From: an uncultured Lachnospiraceae bacterium
GTDB taxonomy: Bacteria > Bacillota > Clostridia > Lachnospirales > Lachnospiraceae
Assembly: GCA_910578845.1 (NCBI GenBank)
Contig: CAJTSL010000014.1
Coordinates: 35,134 to 82,347 of the forward strand
DNA: 47,214 bases
Direction of reading: 5' to 3'
In this document: one piece after another, positions 17,052 through 25,490 of the stretch
Position numbering within the stretch: position 1 is the stretch's first letter
How the letters are laid out: the number at the start of each line of letters is the position of its first letter
Notes under the pieces: generated by a model
The model's input: only the letters and a program-made list of their open reading frames with translations
Databases searched by the model: none
Told to the model about the DNA's origin: nothing
Position numbers and translations under genes: made by a program

Positions 17052-17160
17052 TGCATACAGATCTGCGCAATCGAGTAGAAGAGCCACCTTCCCCTACTCG
17101 CCGCGCGACCCGTGCGCCGCCTTAGCGGCATACTTCCTCTGCACGGGTCTGTGCATAAAA
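17052..17160 (-). repeat. Structured dispersed repeat, copy 2 (valS leader)
   Basis: The same plan as at 2430-2540: T-run, ATGCAC, a 9-bp stem (17141-17149 with 17107-17115), an 11-nt bulge AGAGGAAGTAT, a hairpin of 5 bp with TAAG loop (17116-17129), a second stem GAGTAG/CTACTC (17094-17099 with 17073-17078), then GATTGC and a closing TCTG..TGCA segment that can pair with TGCACAGA at the start. The stems differ in sequence from copy 1 but keep pairing, while the bulge and GATTGC are nearly unchanged. It lies between the T-box terminator and the valS ribosome binding site. Confidence 0.75.
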
Positions 17161-17454
17161 AAACCCTCTGCCAGTCTTCTGGCAAAGGGCGTATTGATAC
17201 GCGGTACCACCTTCGTTTATCACTTGACGATCCGACAATTTTTGTCAGAGTCTTATCCGCTAACGGGGATAGGGCGGGAACGCTTACTGAGCTGCGATCT
17301 TCTCTTCACTTGCTGTTGGGCATTCCGGTTCCAAAGCTACCTTCCATCATTCCTCTCCGAAACGGCTTTCCAGCTAGCAGCCGTTCTCTCTGGCGGCGGT
17401 CATCATGTACTCCTCTTTGTCGTAACCTTTATCCTTTTGACGCTTTCATTATTA
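17157..17454 (-). promoter_or_regulatory. T-box riboswitch (valine) with terminator
   Basis: The T-box sequence AAACGAAGGTGGTACCGCG is at 17200-17218 on the minus strand. The terminator that competes with it is an 11-bp stem (17179-17189 with 17164-17174) followed by seven T (17157-17163). Upstream lie Stem I elements such as GAGGAGTAC, AGAGAG and GCTGGAAAGCC. A GTA triplet at 17338-17340 in AAGGTAGC is a candidate specifier codon for valine; I have not folded the RNA. Uncharged tRNA-Val would pair with it and stabilise the antiterminator, switching valS on. Confidence 0.93.
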
Positions 17455-17460
17455 TAGTAA

Positions 17461-17489
17461 ACTATAGTAAATTGTGAAAGGTTTGTCAA
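17461..17489 (-). promoter_or_regulatory. SigA promoter of valS
   Basis: TTGACA (17484-17489) and TATAGT (17461-17466) on the minus strand with a 17-nt spacer, just upstream of the T-box leader. The stretch from here to telA (17490-17601) is AT-rich with no gene; I see no clear terminator for telA in it. Confidence 0.82.
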
Positions 17490-17601
17490 TAGGCTTATCC
17501 CGAAATTTTAAGCATTTCTCATGTCGGTCACTATGCTTTCTTATTTGCTATATTTTTATGTGCTATATTTTCGTATTGTTAAATCTTCTTATTACTTATT
17601 A

Positions 17602-18747
17602 TTATCCTTTCCTGCTGCTCATCTCTAACAGCTTCTGCTTTAGCTCTTCTTCCATGTGCTGCATCTCCACTTCCGCTGTCCGCCTCCGCTGTCTGCCTTC
17701 CGCCTGGATTTTCATGACTTCATCGAGCGTAGAGATCAAAGAAGCATTCGTATTTTTCAGTGTCTCCATATCGACAATGCCTCGCTCGGACTCCTTGGCG
17801 CTCTCTACTGCCGCCGTCTTTAAAATCGCCGCATTCTTACGGAGAAGCTCATTCGTCATATCCGTTACTTCCCGCTGCGCCCTTGCCGCCTGTTCCGCAT
17901 GGTTTACGCCAAGCGCCAGTACCATCTGGCTCTTCCAGAGTGGGATCGTATTGACGACTGTTGACTGTATCTTTTCCACCATCATCGTATCGCTGCTCTG
18001 TACGAGGCGGATCTGTGGCGCCGTCTGGATAGAGATCATTCTGGTGAGCTCTAAATCATGGATCTTCTTTTCAAAGCGCTCACATAAGCTCTCTAAGTCC
18101 TTCGCCGCCTGGGCATCCTCCGGCAGCCCGCTCGCCTGAGCCTTCTGTACAAGCGCTAAAAGCTCTTCTTCTCTTGTCTCCTGCAACTTCTTCTTCCCTG
18201 CCAGAATATACATGGATAGCTCTTTGAAATAAGAAAGGTTTAAATCATACATCTTGTCTAAGACTGCAACATCTTTTAATAGCTGTACCTGATGCTGTTC
18301 CAGCGCCTGGCAGATCTTCGTAATGTTCGTCTCCGCCCTGGCATATTTTACTTTCATGGCGTCTAGTTTGTTGGAAGTCTTCTTGAAGATGCCAAGGATT
18401 CCTTTTGTCTCCTCCTCATCGAAATCTTTCAGCTCCGCAACGACGCCGGATAGCATTTCCCCAATTTCCCCCAGATCCTTCGTCTTTACATTTTCTAGCG
18501 CATCCCCCGAAAAATCAGCCATCTTCTTCTGTGTCCCCACGCCGTACTGCAAAATGGCGTTGGAATTATGTAGATCAATCTGTTTGCTGAATTCATCTAC
18601 CATCTTCCGTTCTTCTTCCGTCAATAGCGTCTCATCCAGCTTTGGCTCTATTTCCTGCTTCGCCTCTTTGTCTGCCGGGACATGTTTTTCCTCGAATACC
18701 TCCCCGAAGACCAATGTCGGCACCGTCGTTTCTTTTATCTCGCTCAT
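17602..18747 (-). CDS. telA: TelA/KlaA family toxic-anion resistance protein
   Basis: A 381-aa soluble, mostly coiled-coil protein matching the TelA family throughout: LDAMKVKYARAETNITKICQ, LEQHQVQLLKDVAVLDKMYD, MISIQTAPQIRLVQSSDTMM, STVVNTIPLWKSQMVLALG. Members are linked to tellurite, bacteriocin and cell-envelope stress tolerance, but the mechanism is not known. It starts 21 nt after xpaC with GAGGAG upstream; the xpaC-telA pair is a common arrangement in Firmicutes. The C-terminal 40 residues are rich in R and E/Q. Confidence 0.9.
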   Translation of the reverse strand: MSEIKETTVPTLVFGEVFEEKHVPADKEAKQEIEPKLDETLLTEEERKMVDEFSKQIDLHNSNAILQYGVGTQKKMADFSGDALENVKTKDLGEIGEMLSGVVAELKDFDEEETKGILGIFKKTSNKLDAMKVKYARAETNITKICQALEQHQVQLLKDVAVLDKMYDLNLSYFKELSMYILAGKKKLQETREEELLALVQKAQASGLPEDAQAAKDLESLCERFEKKIHDLELTRMISIQTAPQIRLVQSSDTMMVEKIQSTVVNTIPLWKSQMVLALGVNHAEQAARAQREVTDMTNELLRKNAAILKTAAVESAKESERGIVDMETLKNTNASLISTLDEVMKIQAEGRQRRRTAEVEMQHMEEELKQKLLEMSSRKG

Positions 18748-18768
18748 TGCATGCTGCTCCTCTCTACA

Positions 18769-20193
18769 TTATTTCTCAAAATCACTCTTCAGATATCCAT
18801 CCTGCTTTAACATCGTATGTAGCACGGAAATATCAGACTGGATATCCCATGCTTTTTCCCGGAAAAGCTCGTCCAGGAATTTCTCAAAAGCCTGATTGAT
18901 CGTATCCACTGTTTCTTCAATCTCTTTCTTCGTACTGGAAATATTGTTCAGATCCAGGTTCTGTCTCTCCAGATCACGATACGCTTCTAACAATTTCTGG
19001 GTGGTTGGCAGATAATAATTCAGCATTTTGTGCATATCCGGCGCAAGTTCTGGCTCCTTCTCTACGCGATCGAAAATCCTTGTCACCAGAAGCTCTAGCT
19101 TGTCTAGCTTCTCGGACATCTCCTCACCAGGGATTTCGTCATTGCAAAGGCGTATCATGCGGACATATTCCTGCCCTTCTTCCATCATTTTCTCGTATTC
19201 TGTCCCGCCGCTGGCAGCGCTCGCGCCACTGCCTTTCTCCTCTGTCTGCCCTTGCCGCTTTAGCTTGTCCTCCGCCTGTTTCGCGTTTGGCTTTTGTTTG
19301 CTTCGCTGTTCTTCTATCAGCCTCTGTTGCTCTTCATAATTTGACTGCGTCAGCCGGTACTGCTCGTAGATCTCATCGCTGACGATCAGGCAGCTCTCCT
19401 GCTTGTCAAAATGCGCCTGTAAAAACCAGCCGCTCCGTATCATCTTCTTGACATCTTTTAATACAAACTTCTCATTCCTTCCGGTTCTTCCTGCCAATTC
19501 CTCGATGGAACAATATAGCTTCTGCCCTACCACGGATACATAACGCTTGAAACGGCTTGCCCGTCCTTTGATCGCACTCCCCCGGAGACCGACGCCTAAC
19601 CCTGTCGCCGCCAGGAACCCAAACACACATGTGGCGATATAAGGCTCCCCGTCAAACAGGGAAACCATCAAGCATAAAAAAGCAAAAAAACCTGCTATCC
19701 CAAAGAGGCTAAATCCTAATGCCATGAATACGATACCCGAAACACTGCCGCTCGGCTTCCCGAAAAATCTTCTGTCCGGGCGAAGATTAGGCTTCATCCG
19801 GCGGATCTGCCTGTCAGGTTCCGCTTTCCCAAATGCCCCAAAGCCTATCCCGGACTGACTCGGCGCGCCGTCCCTGCCGCTCCTCCCGTTGCCCGCTGCA
19901 CCAGGAAATCCTCCATGAAAACCTCGCCCTACCTCGTCCCTTGCTCCATTCAGGCTCTTTCCCACACTCCCGACAGCTTCATTTATGCCCTTTCCGACAT
20001 CGTTTACTGCCTCGTTCAAGCTTTTTCCCATGTCGCCGACGGCTTCGTTTATGGTCTTTCCCATCCCGTCAATTGCCAATCCGACTGTATCGCCGATTGT
20101 CTTACTGAGCTTAGAGAAATCCCCCGCGTCAATTGCATCCTGAACTTGTTTCTTAATATCTTCTCCGATTTGCTGCCACTCTTCATTGTTCAT
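18769..20193 (-). CDS. XpaC-like membrane protein with 11-residue repeats
   Basis: A 474-aa protein usually annotated as XpaC (5-bromo-4-chloroindolyl phosphate hydrolysis protein). The N-terminus (about 28-95) has five or more amphipathic repeats of the type VGKSLNEAVNDVGKGINEAV, which probably form a surface helix on a membrane. Two hydrophobic segments at about 155-205 follow (GIVFMALGFSLFGIAGFFAF and ATCVFGFLAATGLGVGL), then a winged-helix-like part (CSIEELAGRTGRNEKFVLKD), a Q/K-rich linker and a helical domain. Paired with telA. The repeats resemble apolipoprotein-like lipid-binding helices; this is inference. Confidence 0.8.
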   Translation of the reverse strand: MNNEEWQQIGEDIKKQVQDAIDAGDFSKLSKTIGDTVGLAIDGMGKTINEAVGDMGKSLNEAVNDVGKGINEAVGSVGKSLNGARDEVGRGFHGGFPGAAGNGRSGRDGAPSQSGIGFGAFGKAEPDRQIRRMKPNLRPDRRFFGKPSGSVSGIVFMALGFSLFGIAGFFAFLCLMVSLFDGEPYIATCVFGFLAATGLGVGLRGSAIKGRASRFKRYVSVVGQKLYCSIEELAGRTGRNEKFVLKDVKKMIRSGWFLQAHFDKQESCLIVSDEIYEQYRLTQSNYEEQQRLIEEQRSKQKPNAKQAEDKLKRQGQTEEKGSGASAASGGTEYEKMMEEGQEYVRMIRLCNDEIPGEEMSEKLDKLELLVTRIFDRVEKEPELAPDMHKMLNYYLPTTQKLLEAYRDLERQNLDLNNISSTKKEIEETVDTINQAFEKFLDELFREKAWDIQSDISVLHTMLKQDGYLKSDFEK

Positions 20194-20316
20194 TTTATCT
20201 GCACTTGCCCTTTATGTTCATTTTGGCTCCCATGGCGCATGCCTTGGCAAACGCCCAAATCCATAAGCGTGAAACTGCCTCTTCTAAGCTTATCCTTCTC
20301 ATGGGATTCTTCTTAA

Positions 20317-20345
20317 ATTATAAGGGAATCGACAGTAAAATGCAA
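20317..20345 (-). promoter_or_regulatory. SigA promoter of the xpaC-telA operon
   Basis: TTGCAT (20340-20345) and TATAAT (20317-20322) on the minus strand, 17 nt apart, about 120 nt before the xpaC start. Confidence 0.7.
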
Positions 20346-20360
20346 TGCGCTTTACATGGG

Positions 20361-20394
20361 AAAAAATAACGCCCACCGTTTCCGTGGGCGTTAT
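20361..20394 (-). terminator. Terminator of the response-regulator gene
   Basis: An 11-bp perfect stem ATAACGCCCAC (20366-20376) with 20384-20394 around a 7-nt loop; on the minus strand it is followed by TTTTTT. It lies 29 nt after the stop of the two-receiver gene. Confidence 0.88.
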
Positions 20395-20422
20395 CATTCC
20401 TGCATTAGTTTCATCGACCGGG

Positions 20423-21199
20423 CTAATCTAAGCCCAAGATCTTATCAATCTCTACAATCAGCTTCTCTTTCACCGCTGGTTTCAAAAAATACCCTGCCGG
20501 CTTTAGCTTCAATACCGCTTCAATGTTGGCACGGTCATTGACCGCCGTCAGGAAAATCACCGGGATATCCTGTATGTCTTCATCCGACCGTATCATTTCC
20601 AATGTCATTCTCCCATCACAGACAGGCATCTCATAATCAAGCAGGATCAAGTCCGGGCGTTTCTTGCCAATGGATGTCATTGCCTGTGCCCCGGAAATCG
20701 CCAAAGTAACTTCATAGCGCTCTTCTAACATAGCTTTCATGGTCCTAAGCGTCGTGCCATTGTCATCAACCACCAGTATCGTCTTCTTGCCCGTATTTTC
20801 TTTCCGTTCCTTAGCCGCATCCCGCTGCGCTTCCTGTTGATCCATATGAAGCCTTCTACAGACGGCCTCCATGATTGTCGTATTATCCACCGGGCGGATC
20901 AGATTTTCAAACTGCTCGTTTTCATAATACTTAAAAAAAGTAGCGCTCTCCTCTTTCGTCCCGATCGTCAAGACGGGGATAGCGGAATACTGGTCGCTTA
21001 AGAGAAAAAACATGGATGTGTCAATATCATACGCGCCAATCAGGCTAATCAGGACTAAGTCAGGATTCACAATCTTAAGCATGCCCTCTAAAACCTCTGC
21101 ATTCTCCGAGCAAAGCTGTACATGGAAAAACCGGGACAAATATGTACTAGTCTCCTTCACTATGCTGTTGAACTTTCCTATCAGTAAAATCTTTTTCAC
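20423..21199 (-). CDS. Response regulator with two receiver domains
   Basis: A 258-aa protein with no DNA-binding or other output domain. The first half (1-118) folds like a receiver (ILLIGKFNSIVKETSTYLS, PDLVLISLIG) but lacks the phospho-acceptor Asp. The second (about 138-258) is complete: ILVVDDNGTTLRTMK, Asp in LILLDYEMPVCDG, Thr in FLTAVND, Lys in FLKPAVK. It starts with GTG after GGGAGAG, 82 nt downstream of the hybrid kinase, and is its likely phosphorelay partner. Output must be by protein contact. Confidence 0.82.
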   Translation of the reverse strand: MKKILLIGKFNSIVKETSTYLSRFFHVQLCSENAEVLEGMLKIVNPDLVLISLIGAYDIDTSMFFLLSDQYSAIPVLTIGTKEESATFFKYYENEQFENLIRPVDNTTIMEAVCRRLHMDQQEAQRDAAKERKENTGKKTILVVDDNGTTLRTMKAMLEERYEVTLAISGAQAMTSIGKKRPDLILLDYEMPVCDGRMTLEMIRSDEDIQDIPVIFLTAVNDRANIEAVLKLKPAGYFLKPAVKEKLIVEIDKILGLD

Positions 21200-21222
21200 T
21201 TTCTCTCTCCCATCGCTTATCG

Positions 21223-21271
21223 CTCACACACTTAACACTCACATACTTAGCTCACATGCTGAAAGCTCACA
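21223..21271. repeat. Four CTCACA direct repeats spaced 13-15 bp
   Basis: CTCACA occurs at 21223, 21238, 21251 and 21266, in a looser repeat of CTCACA..CTTAR. It fills the 82-nt gap between the hybrid kinase stop and the response-regulator start. It may be decayed tandem duplication or protein binding sites. Confidence 0.5.
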
Positions 21272-21281
21272 AATCACAGAT

Positions 21282-24200
21282 TTATCTTTTCATCTGCGCA
21301 ATCAGCAACGTCCCAATCCGGTCTGCTTCTTCTGCGTCCAAATTTGTCACTGCTTCCGAAAGCTTCCTGATATTCTGCTCCAAGTCGTCTGCATATTCAT
21401 ATTCCTGCAATTGGTTCATCAACTTATCCGCCTGATCGATATCCATCTGCTGCATGCTAATCCGCAACATTTCTACAAGCGCCTGTATCACCGAAAAATC
21501 CGTTATCTCTTTCAATTCTACGTCCCCTATCGCAAAGACGCCCTGTAATTTCTGGCGGTAGCTGCGCCATTCTTCCAGAAATACAGCCGTTAAGGAACGG
21601 ATCACATCTATTTTACCATCTTTTGCTGCAAATTCCAATATTTTTGCAAGGCCCGATAAAGGAAGGATGCCCACTGTAGCCGCAAGGCTCTTCATAGCGT
21701 GCACCTGGATCCGGTATTGTTCTAGCCACTTGGCATCCGTAATCTGTTCATACGCCTGCTCTAAATGCTCCGCGGCAAAATCAATCTGTGCGTAAAACTC
21801 TTTCACTGTATACTCTAGCAATTCCATATCCGGCAAATGCATCCAGGCATATTGCCAATCCAAGCCATCAACCTGTGGAAGTTCTTCTAACAGGCACGTG
21901 GCCTGCCCTTCCCCACAGTTCTTCTCCTCCCGGGTGACAGGTTCCTGCAACAAGCTTTCCGGCAATAATGCTTTGATCATATTCTCCAGCTTCTCCGGGA
22001 CAATCGGTTTGGAGAGGAAATCGTCAAACCCTTCCGCCAGATATTTATCTTTCGCCCCGGACACCGCATTAGCCGTCAGCACAATGACAGGCGTATCCTG
22101 ACATGGGTAGCCGGAAAGCTCTTTCATGCGGTGGAGCGTTTCCACGCCATCCATTTCTGGCATCATATGGTCAAGGAAAATAAGGTCATAGTGGTTCTCC
22201 TGTACGGCTTCCAGGCATTCCATGCCACCCGACGCCTCACTGATCTGTATCTGCGTTTCCTTGAGCAGGTTCTTGAATACTTTACGGTTGACTGCATTGT
22301 CATCCACCACCAATATGGTGGCATCCGGCGCACAGAACTGCGTATCATAGGTGAAATTTTCTGCAATCTGCTGCACCCTGGACTGGAAATCCCCGATCGG
22401 CGTATCATCTATGATCTTCTGTTCCAGCTCAAAATAGAATTTGGAGCCTTCCCCATATATGCTTTCCACATGCAGCCTGCTTCCCAGAAGCTCTAACAGC
22501 CGGATAGTGATGCTCATGCCAAGCCCGGTCCCTTCAATATTGCGGTTCCTGTGAGTTTCAATCCGCTCAAATTCTGCGGAAAGCTTAGGCATGTCCTCTT
22601 CCTTGATCCCAATCCCCGTATCCTCTACCTCAAATCTGAGCACTTCCATCTCTTTTTCCCTGCGCCCCTGTACCCGGAACCATACCGTTCCTTCCGGTGT
22701 ATATTTCACGGCATTGGTCAGGATATTAGCCAATACCTGCCGGATACGGACGTCATCTCCATATAAGCGGGACGGGATCGTGTGCTCTGCCTCTACTTCG
22801 AATTTTATCTCCTTCTCCCCGATCCGCTGTATCGCCATATTCGATAGATCATGTATCAGACTGCTGACATCATACTGTGCAGGCACAATCTCCATTTTAC
22901 CGGAATCGATTTTTGAAAAATCCAATATATCGTTAATGATGGATAAGAGCGTCTGTCCTGCCATGTAGATATCCATGGCATACTCTTTTATATTCTGTTC
23001 CTTGGATTCCCGCAGAATCATCTCATCCATGCCAAGCACGGCGTTAATAGGCGTCCGTATCTCATGGGACATATTCGCTAAGAATCTTCCTTTGGCTTCA
23101 TTAGCTGCCAGCGCCTCCTGCCTTGCCGCATCCGCATCTTTCTTCGCCTGGATCAGTTGCATGTTCTGCTGCTGCGCTACTTTCACTTTCTCTTCTAAAA
23201 GCTGCGCGCTCCGTTCTGCGTTTGCCCGGTATTCTTTGGAAAGCTGCAAAACCTGCATGACAGCCATCAAAACGCAGAACACGGTCATACTGTATTGGTC
23301 GGCCGCATGGCCATAGACATTTTCAAAAAACATATTAATGATCACGCTGGCAATTTCCCCGGACAACAGCACGACCATGGACAATACGGAGAGAACCGTC
23401 TGATAACTTCTATTCTTATAATCATAATGCACCAGGCTGACAATCGCAACCACACAGATCGCAACTACTACAGCAGCGGAGAGATTCATCATCTCTTCCA
23501 GATTCCGTATGCCCAAGGCCTGAATGAGGATCTGTGCTACGGCATTGATAATCGCGCAAGATAGTAGTACGGAAAAACGCTTCGGATACACCGTGCGCAA
23601 GTTCCGCTCAAAATATAGCGCCAGGAACAAGGGGAGCAACAGTACCAAGTACTCTTGTATCTCATACGCTTCCTGCGCATTGTAAAAAATACTCAAAGTA
23701 TCCGTTCCGATAAAGTAGTAAATCCCCGTGACCATCCCCGCCAGTCCCAGGAAAAATTCTCCCCTGACCGGCTGATGGGTATATCTGCGGATCAGCGCCA
23801 GCACAAACATGATAATAGTCATGAGTATGATGAGCAGACAGCACCCTATGTCCAGAATATTATTCCCGACCAGCCCGATTACCAGCATATCCCTGGTCTC
23901 TACTTTGGCATCATGGAAAGCCGGTATCGCCTCCTCATGAGACGGAGCCAATATAATCCATAGCTCCCCTTCCTGGAATACCACCGGGATATCTACAAAA
24001 TGTTCGCTTTTCCCTGCCGTCTCCTTTGCATGCTCATGTTTCGCCTCATATTGATAAAGCGTCTCCCCATCCAGCGTCACATACACTATGGCGTCTGTCG
24101 CAGAGAAATACAACGTCAGCCCTGCATATTCCTGGGGCAGCATATTCCGGAACAAAAGCGTCTGTCCCGTTTGCCCAGCATGATCCGTATAAGGCAGGCT

Positions 24201-24452
24201 CACGCTCCTGCCTTCCGTTTCCAGCAGATTTTGTCCCCATTCGCCCAATTTATCATCATCCGTGAAATCCTGCCAGGATATTTCTTCCCCTTCGCTAATA
24301 GCCATAACCCAGTCTTCATTCAAATCAAACGTAAACTGGTCCGGCAGCAACGTAACCTCCTCATCACGCCGTTGGAACCGCAACAGCGCGATTACCATAA
24401 AAATAAGGATAAAAAAAACTGAAATCCCTGCTAATTTCCGTAAACTCTTCAT
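21282..24452 (-). CDS. Hybrid sensor kinase: extracellular sensor, 7TM, HisKA, receiver, HPt
   Basis: A 1056-aa membrane sensor. An N-terminal anchor (about 5-25) is followed by an extracellular beta-rich domain (about 30-190), a block of about seven membrane spans (190-403) as in 7TMR-DISM receptors, a coiled coil, HisKA with NMSHEIRTP (His463), HATPase (NILTNAVKY, DTGIGI, GTGLGM), a receiver with Asp761 in LIFLDHMMP, and an HPt domain with His918 in VHAMKSLAATVG. The full phosphorelay is thus in one chain and could pass phosphate to the stand-alone receiver encoded downstream. The start at 24452 has GGAG 6 nt before it; the ATG at 24464 does not. A TATAAT at 24498-24503 may be its -10 box. 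The ligand is unknown. Confidence 0.88.
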   Translation of the reverse strand: MKSLRKLAGISVFFILIFMVIALLRFQRRDEEVTLLPDQFTFDLNEDWVMAISEGEEISWQDFTDDDKLGEWGQNLLETEGRSVSLPYTDHAGQTGQTLLFRNMLPQEYAGLTLYFSATDAIVYVTLDGETLYQYEAKHEHAKETAGKSEHFVDIPVVFQEGELWIILAPSHEEAIPAFHDAKVETRDMLVIGLVGNNILDIGCCLLIILMTIIMFVLALIRRYTHQPVRGEFFLGLAGMVTGIYYFIGTDTLSIFYNAQEAYEIQEYLVLLLPLFLALYFERNLRTVYPKRFSVLLSCAIINAVAQILIQALGIRNLEEMMNLSAAVVVAICVVAIVSLVHYDYKNRSYQTVLSVLSMVVLLSGEIASVIINMFFENVYGHAADQYSMTVFCVLMAVMQVLQLSKEYRANAERSAQLLEEKVKVAQQQNMQLIQAKKDADAARQEALAANEAKGRFLANMSHEIRTPINAVLGMDEMILRESKEQNIKEYAMDIYMAGQTLLSIINDILDFSKIDSGKMEIVPAQYDVSSLIHDLSNMAIQRIGEKEIKFEVEAEHTIPSRLYGDDVRIRQVLANILTNAVKYTPEGTVWFRVQGRREKEMEVLRFEVEDTGIGIKEEDMPKLSAEFERIETHRNRNIEGTGLGMSITIRLLELLGSRLHVESIYGEGSKFYFELEQKIIDDTPIGDFQSRVQQIAENFTYDTQFCAPDATILVVDDNAVNRKVFKNLLKETQIQISEASGGMECLEAVQENHYDLIFLDHMMPEMDGVETLHRMKELSGYPCQDTPVIVLTANAVSGAKDKYLAEGFDDFLSKPIVPEKLENMIKALLPESLLQEPVTREEKNCGEGQATCLLEELPQVDGLDWQYAWMHLPDMELLEYTVKEFYAQIDFAAEHLEQAYEQITDAKWLEQYRIQVHAMKSLAATVGILPLSGLAKILEFAAKDGKIDVIRSLTAVFLEEWRSYRQKLQGVFAIGDVELKEITDFSVIQALVEMLRISMQQMDIDQADKLMNQLQEYEYADDLEQNIRKLSEAVTNLDAEEADRIGTLLIAQMKR

Positions 24453-24695
24453 TTTCATCTCCATGCTCTATCTCTGCTATGTATTTCGCCATATTTTATT
24501 ATAGTATCATAAACAGCACAAATGCTCAATATTGGGAATGCATATGTCCCAGGCAGAAACGCCAGGATTTTCATGACATAAACAGGCCAATTAGTGACAT
24601 GGCTCTCTACGCCTGTGGCATATTGCCGATATATCTTTTGAACAGAGTTTACTCAGTTCTACTGGGTTCGCAAAATAAAAAAGGAGCACACAGCT

Positions 24696-25490
24696 ATGCC
24701 ATCAATCGGAATCGCAAACAGCTATTATCCATATGCAAATTACACTGACAATGCCTCGAAGGGAAACCGCAGCCAGAACCGCACAAATGTCAATAGCCTT
24801 GGCGCTGCCCAAACGGACAGTAAGATCAAGATGCGCAGTGAGAGCGCCGTCAGGCAGTTTATCAACAGACACCCGAATCACAAACACAATGTAGATAAAC
24901 AAGTGCGTGCCGGCAGGTCGTTTTTAATCAAGAATAACGCTGATGCCGTTGACCGGGAAAGCATGACAATGGAAGAGTATAAGCAATTTTTCACTTCCCT
25001 GATGGACAGCATCCCATTTGACCCTTCCCAGAAAGACGACATTGAAATCTGGAGCATAACCGAAAAAGGATGGGAACAGATGAAAAATGACCCGGAATAT
25101 GAAGCATGGGTATTAGGATATACGGTATTAGACCGTGCCGTACATTTCCCGTTCGCTTATATGCCGGGATATTCCCCCAATTATCATACTGAACATTTCG
25201 GCGCCACAATTGACGAACATATTGGGCAATCTGTCCCGATGAACAGCTCCAAAGAAAAAACTGCCTCTGATCCGGAGGAAGAATCATGGTGGGTCAAACG
25301 CCATAAAAGGTATAAACAACTACTTGCAGAAAACGCCGAAATCGCAAGACAACGTGACAAAGCCAACCAGGAAATCCTGCAAGAAGAATGGATGCGCAGC
25401 AAAGGAGCCTCGCTCACCTCGATGAATTCCTTCTCTACGCTTGCCATCCACCAGGGTCTGCTTGGCTCCCACAAAAATACTTCGATTTAA
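24696..25490 (+). CDS. Hypothetical protein, 264 aa
   Basis: I do not recognise the family. The N-terminus is rich in Y, N and S (MPSIGIANSYYPYANYTDN), lacks a signal peptide, and is followed by a mixed alpha/beta region with a conserved-looking core (SMTMEEYKQFFTSLMDSIPF, WSITEKGWEQMKNDPEYEAW) and a charged helical C-terminal part. The start is supported by AAAAAAGGAG eight nt upstream. It is one of few plus-strand genes in this half and its stop overlaps the stop of the facing gene by 4 nt. The 230 nt before it hold the divergent start regions of this gene and the hybrid kinase and no other gene. Confidence 0.7.
   Translation: MPSIGIANSYYPYANYTDNASKGNRSQNRTNVNSLGAAQTDSKIKMRSESAVRQFINRHPNHKHNVDKQVRAGRSFLIKNNADAVDRESMTMEEYKQFFTSLMDSIPFDPSQKDDIEIWSITEKGWEQMKNDPEYEAWVLGYTVLDRAVHFPFAYMPGYSPNYHTEHFGATIDEHIGQSVPMNSSKEKTASDPEEESWWVKRHKRYKQLLAENAEIARQRDKANQEILQEEWMRSKGASLTSMNSFSTLAIHQGLLGSHKNTSI

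Noticed and set aside
17012..17185. 58-residue N-terminal extension of ValRS
   Set aside because: It translates the T-box terminator and the structured repeat; the GGAGG before 17011 and the family start fix the real N-terminus.
17474..18139. 221-aa plus-strand frame
   Set aside because: It mostly runs antisense to telA and its first part covers the AT-rich intergenic stretch; no ribosome binding site.
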